Below are positions 61,539 to 64,000 of a stretch of 64,000 bases of DNA, piece after piece. Both the position numbers and the translations under genes were made by a program. This DNA is from Butyriboletus loyo (lineage: Eukaryota > Basidiomycota > Agaricomycetes > Boletales > Boletaceae), in contig JBBPSI010000108.1 of the NCBI GenBank assembly GCA_038093515.1, forward strand, positions 1-64,000, written 5' to 3'. The notes below the pieces were generated by a model that saw nothing but the letters and a program-made list of their open reading frames with translations, made no database searches and was not told the origin of the DNA. Positions within the stretch are counted from its first letter, which is position 1. The number at the start of each line of letters is the position of its first letter.

Positions 61539-61737
61539 ATATTACAGTTGGTCGTTACACGGGACATTCATTGAATAGGCTAATACATTGGATGATGTGA
61601 GGTTGTAAAGGAAACTGACATCGAACGAGTGTTGGAAGATATACTGCGAAGGCATGATTATGGGATGAATGTATTATAGGATATATGCGTGCAAAAATGT
61701 CCATTGAGTGGGTAATCGTTATGTATAATTACGAGTC

Positions 61738-64000
61738 TCAACCGTCCGTTGCCACACTGATGGCGCAGACGGAAATCTGACTTGGTTGACCTGATAAACG
61801 GATCGTCAACACCAGGGTACGCCACGTCAGTTCGATCAAAAGAATACCTGGATAATACCAGAATGAAACCGCGATGATCACGTATAGTGCTGTTCCATGA
61901 CATGAGGTCCGTGTTGTTGGTCGCGGCTTTAGAGAAACTCACAAATCAAGATTGCACCGTCGAGCCAATTAGATTTGCCGTCTGCGACGACGTAGCTCAT
62001 TGTCTGTACTAGAGCATCACTTCAGCACTGGTTTTCACGCTACAGAAATCGTAACTTGCCAGAGATGTAGAGTACCTGACAAGGGTGGTGAGCCTGCGAC
62101 TTATTGTTATACAAAAATACAACTTACGACGGACTCAAATGGATCGAAAAGGAGTGCCAATGGCTTGTTTAATATCCATCCGAGGGTGACCATGAAACTT
62201 TTATAATATGCCATCAAATTATGAACAAGTTGATGAGTCGCTAGTTAACTCACGGAATGATGAGTAGCGTGATTTGCTTGGATGGGAAGAGTCGGTTTGG
62301 GTATCAAACTGGAAAGCTTGGTAACGCAGAGTAACGTACTATTGCTGACCCCACGGCAACGCTAACACTGAGTCCAAGTTGATCCTTCACAGAGACATTC
62401 ATTGCAGTGACACACTCTGATTTGGAGGGTTGCCTCAGGGTCAAAATTCGGCCAAGCATGAATTTGGGCTGACCTGCAATGGAACTAACCGCTGGGAGCA
62501 AAATTAAGCCAACCCATTGCTTGCTGACCGACATAGATATTCCATCCATGCTCTCCACAAGCTCTTCTGCGTTAAATGTAACTAGCTGAAGCGTATTTTA
62601 GCCACCTCCATGTCCAATCAGATACAACTCACAATGGTCACCGTGGTCAACAGAAGTAAAGTCAGAGTCAAACTCAATCTCGGCTCTTTGAATGACTCGA
62701 CCGAAAGTGTGGACTCCTGACCAGGCGGTAGAAGTGCAATAGTGTTCATGGGCTCAGGCAAGTTGTGATTGGTCTCTTCAATTGCGGTTGACACGTCTTC
62801 CTCCGACCGCCATCGAGACTTCGGCAGAGGCAATCCAGAACTCCCGGATGGGGCGTCAGTCCCGTGGTCCTTCAAGCTTTGCGTTACCAACCGAATAGTG
62901 GGGTGCGAATCAGTAGTCTTCTCGGCGTTGACCGGGATACTTAACGAAGAAGCCGTGAGAGTCACCTCGGAAGGTGAATGGAGGCTGGATTGTCTACTTG
63001 GCGCCTCGAGGAGTGTGCCCATCCTCGGTTCCGTGAACGAGAAAGGCCTCCAACGCATGGAGTCAGACTCTGACTGGGACGGCTTCAAAGTCTCCCCACT
63101 GAAGATCCGTCTTTCTGGGATGAAACGAGGGTTGATAGGGATTTTGATAGACAGCTTATGACTCTTTTGCCTCGTATCCTTGTAGAGATGTCGATGGGAC
63201 CAAAACTGAAAAAGGAGATAAAAGACATAGACTGTACCCAAGACTGAGTGAATAATGTTCATGACCGGCACACTCCACTCACTAAAGAGGAGAACGATGG
63301 ACACCTTTCAAATAATTGTAAGAGATGCCGCCTGAGTCAAGTAAAATACTCACTCCATGACTCATTTTCAGTATATTTTCCCTCTGTTCCGTAGAATTTG
63401 ACTCCTGGGCACCACTAAGCGCAAAATGGTATACTGCTGGAAGGAGTAATGCACCGACACTGATACTAAGAAGTGAAGAATGAGTCTGGGCTGCAGCTGT
63501 TCTACTGCTTAGTGATGCTTATGATGTTCGACTGTTTGGCTTACTCTGATGATACCCTTGTTCCGAGAATCGCAAGCCACCTGCGAAAAAGCACATGCCA
63601 AGGATCAACACTAGTGTATGAGAGATAAGGGAATCCTTGTCCGCGTGGAAGAGTGAAGGCACACACAGAGTTTACTCAATATCGAACCGATCACTGCCGC
63701 TCGCAAGATGAGCAGTGAGTAAGTGAGAAGGAAAAGATGACAAACGTGAAGACTGGACGACACGGAGTTCACACTTTCTCAGTGCAGTTATCTGTGAATG
63801 CAGGTCAATTCGGCGATTCGAGTGGTAAGCTTGATATATCCAATACCAACCGCAATAACTAGCTCAACGCTGGGATGGCGGTGGTCAATTCACAATACCA
63901 TATGAAGTAGGTCACATACGTATTGCTCTTTCATTGCGGAGTATAGGGAGTTAGCGTAGACCAAAATGTCATATCTTGCACGTACCATGCTTGCGTTAAG
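61738..64000 (-). CDS. Ca2+/H+ exchanger (CAX/Vcx1-like), 5' end off window
   Basis: The gene enters from the right edge. Reading from there: LNAS, then NVELVIAITALRKCELRVVQSS (the first half's GNxxE-type ion site and following loop), LVLILGMCFFAGGLRFSEQGY, LLLPAVYHFALSGA, a hydrophobic pair of helices, a long hydrophilic loop of about 170 residues rich in Ser (63160-62700), then NAEELVESMDGIS, VGLILLPAVSSIAECVTAM (second ion site with Glu), VKDQLGLSVSVAVGS, LFVIPFMVTLGWIL, ADGKSNWLDGAILI, and a last exon from about 61885 to the stop at 61738-61740. CAX proteins load Ca2+ or Mn2+ into the vacuole against the proton gradient. At least the first helices lie beyond 64000. The long central loop sets it apart from yeast Vcx1. 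Confidence 0.87.

Overview
This 64 kb window is a gene-dense piece of a nuclear fungal genome, almost certainly basidiomycete (Agaricomycetes; a Rhizoctonia/Ceratobasidium-like member of the Cantharellales is my best guess, by inference only). The grounds are very short introns (mostly 45-70 nt) in nearly every gene, many exons per gene, short intergenic gaps on both strands, a WHEP-tailed cytosolic methionyl-tRNA synthetase, a metacaspase with a Pro-rich N-terminus, an F-box protein of basidiomycete type, and relics of hAT and other small DNA transposons. I rebuilt exon structures by hand from conserved protein blocks, splice consensus and reading phase, so single boundaries can be off by a base or more.

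Layout. 1-10 kb: Sec14-like lipid-transfer protein (+), SUN-domain nuclear-envelope protein (-), PP2A catalytic subunit (-), and, divergent from PP2A over about 125 bp, a chaperonin CCT-epsilon gene (+) broken by an internal deletion. 10-17 kb: an unrecognised small gene (-), a haem-less sulfite-oxidase-like molybdoenzyme (+), an F-box protein (-), and a 15-exon proline iminopeptidase (+) that needs three GC-AG introns. 17-21 kb: a 1.25 kb inverted-repeat element beside a degenerate nucleotide pyrophosphatase/phosphodiesterase gene. 21-30 kb: Mediator Med19 (-), an OPT/YSL-type transporter (+), a SARAF homologue (+) and an MFS transporter (-). 30-39 kb: methionyl-tRNA synthetase (+) with two 8-nt microexons, a small secreted protein (-), a hAT relic, an unknown basic protein (+), splicing factor Bud13 (+) and an HSP20-like protein (-).

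39-51 kb: a poorly resolved stretch, an internally deleted sugar transporter (-), a metacaspase (+), a membrane-anchored ApaH/Ppn2-like metallophosphatase (-), an AIG2/gamma-glutamylcyclotransferase-like protein (-) and, divergent from it, a class V PLP aminotransferase (+) with a decayed partial copy behind it. 51-57 kb: a gene-poor island with a diverged tandem array of about 666 bp units, one unknown gene (-), a perfect-looking hairpin and a 316 bp inverted-repeat element. 57-64 kb: Ctu2/Ncs2 tRNA thiolation factor (+), uridine kinase/UPRT (+) and a Ca2+/H+ exchanger (-) that runs off the right edge.

The genes are mostly unlinked housekeeping functions; there is no metabolic cluster or defence-island logic. 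The unusual content is at the level of gene structure (GC-AG introns, microexons, a stop-codon-only exon, a possible 28-nt intron) and gene decay: three genes with internal losses or broken frames, plus one decayed duplicate, lie among intact essential genes. No wholly new system could be demonstrated.
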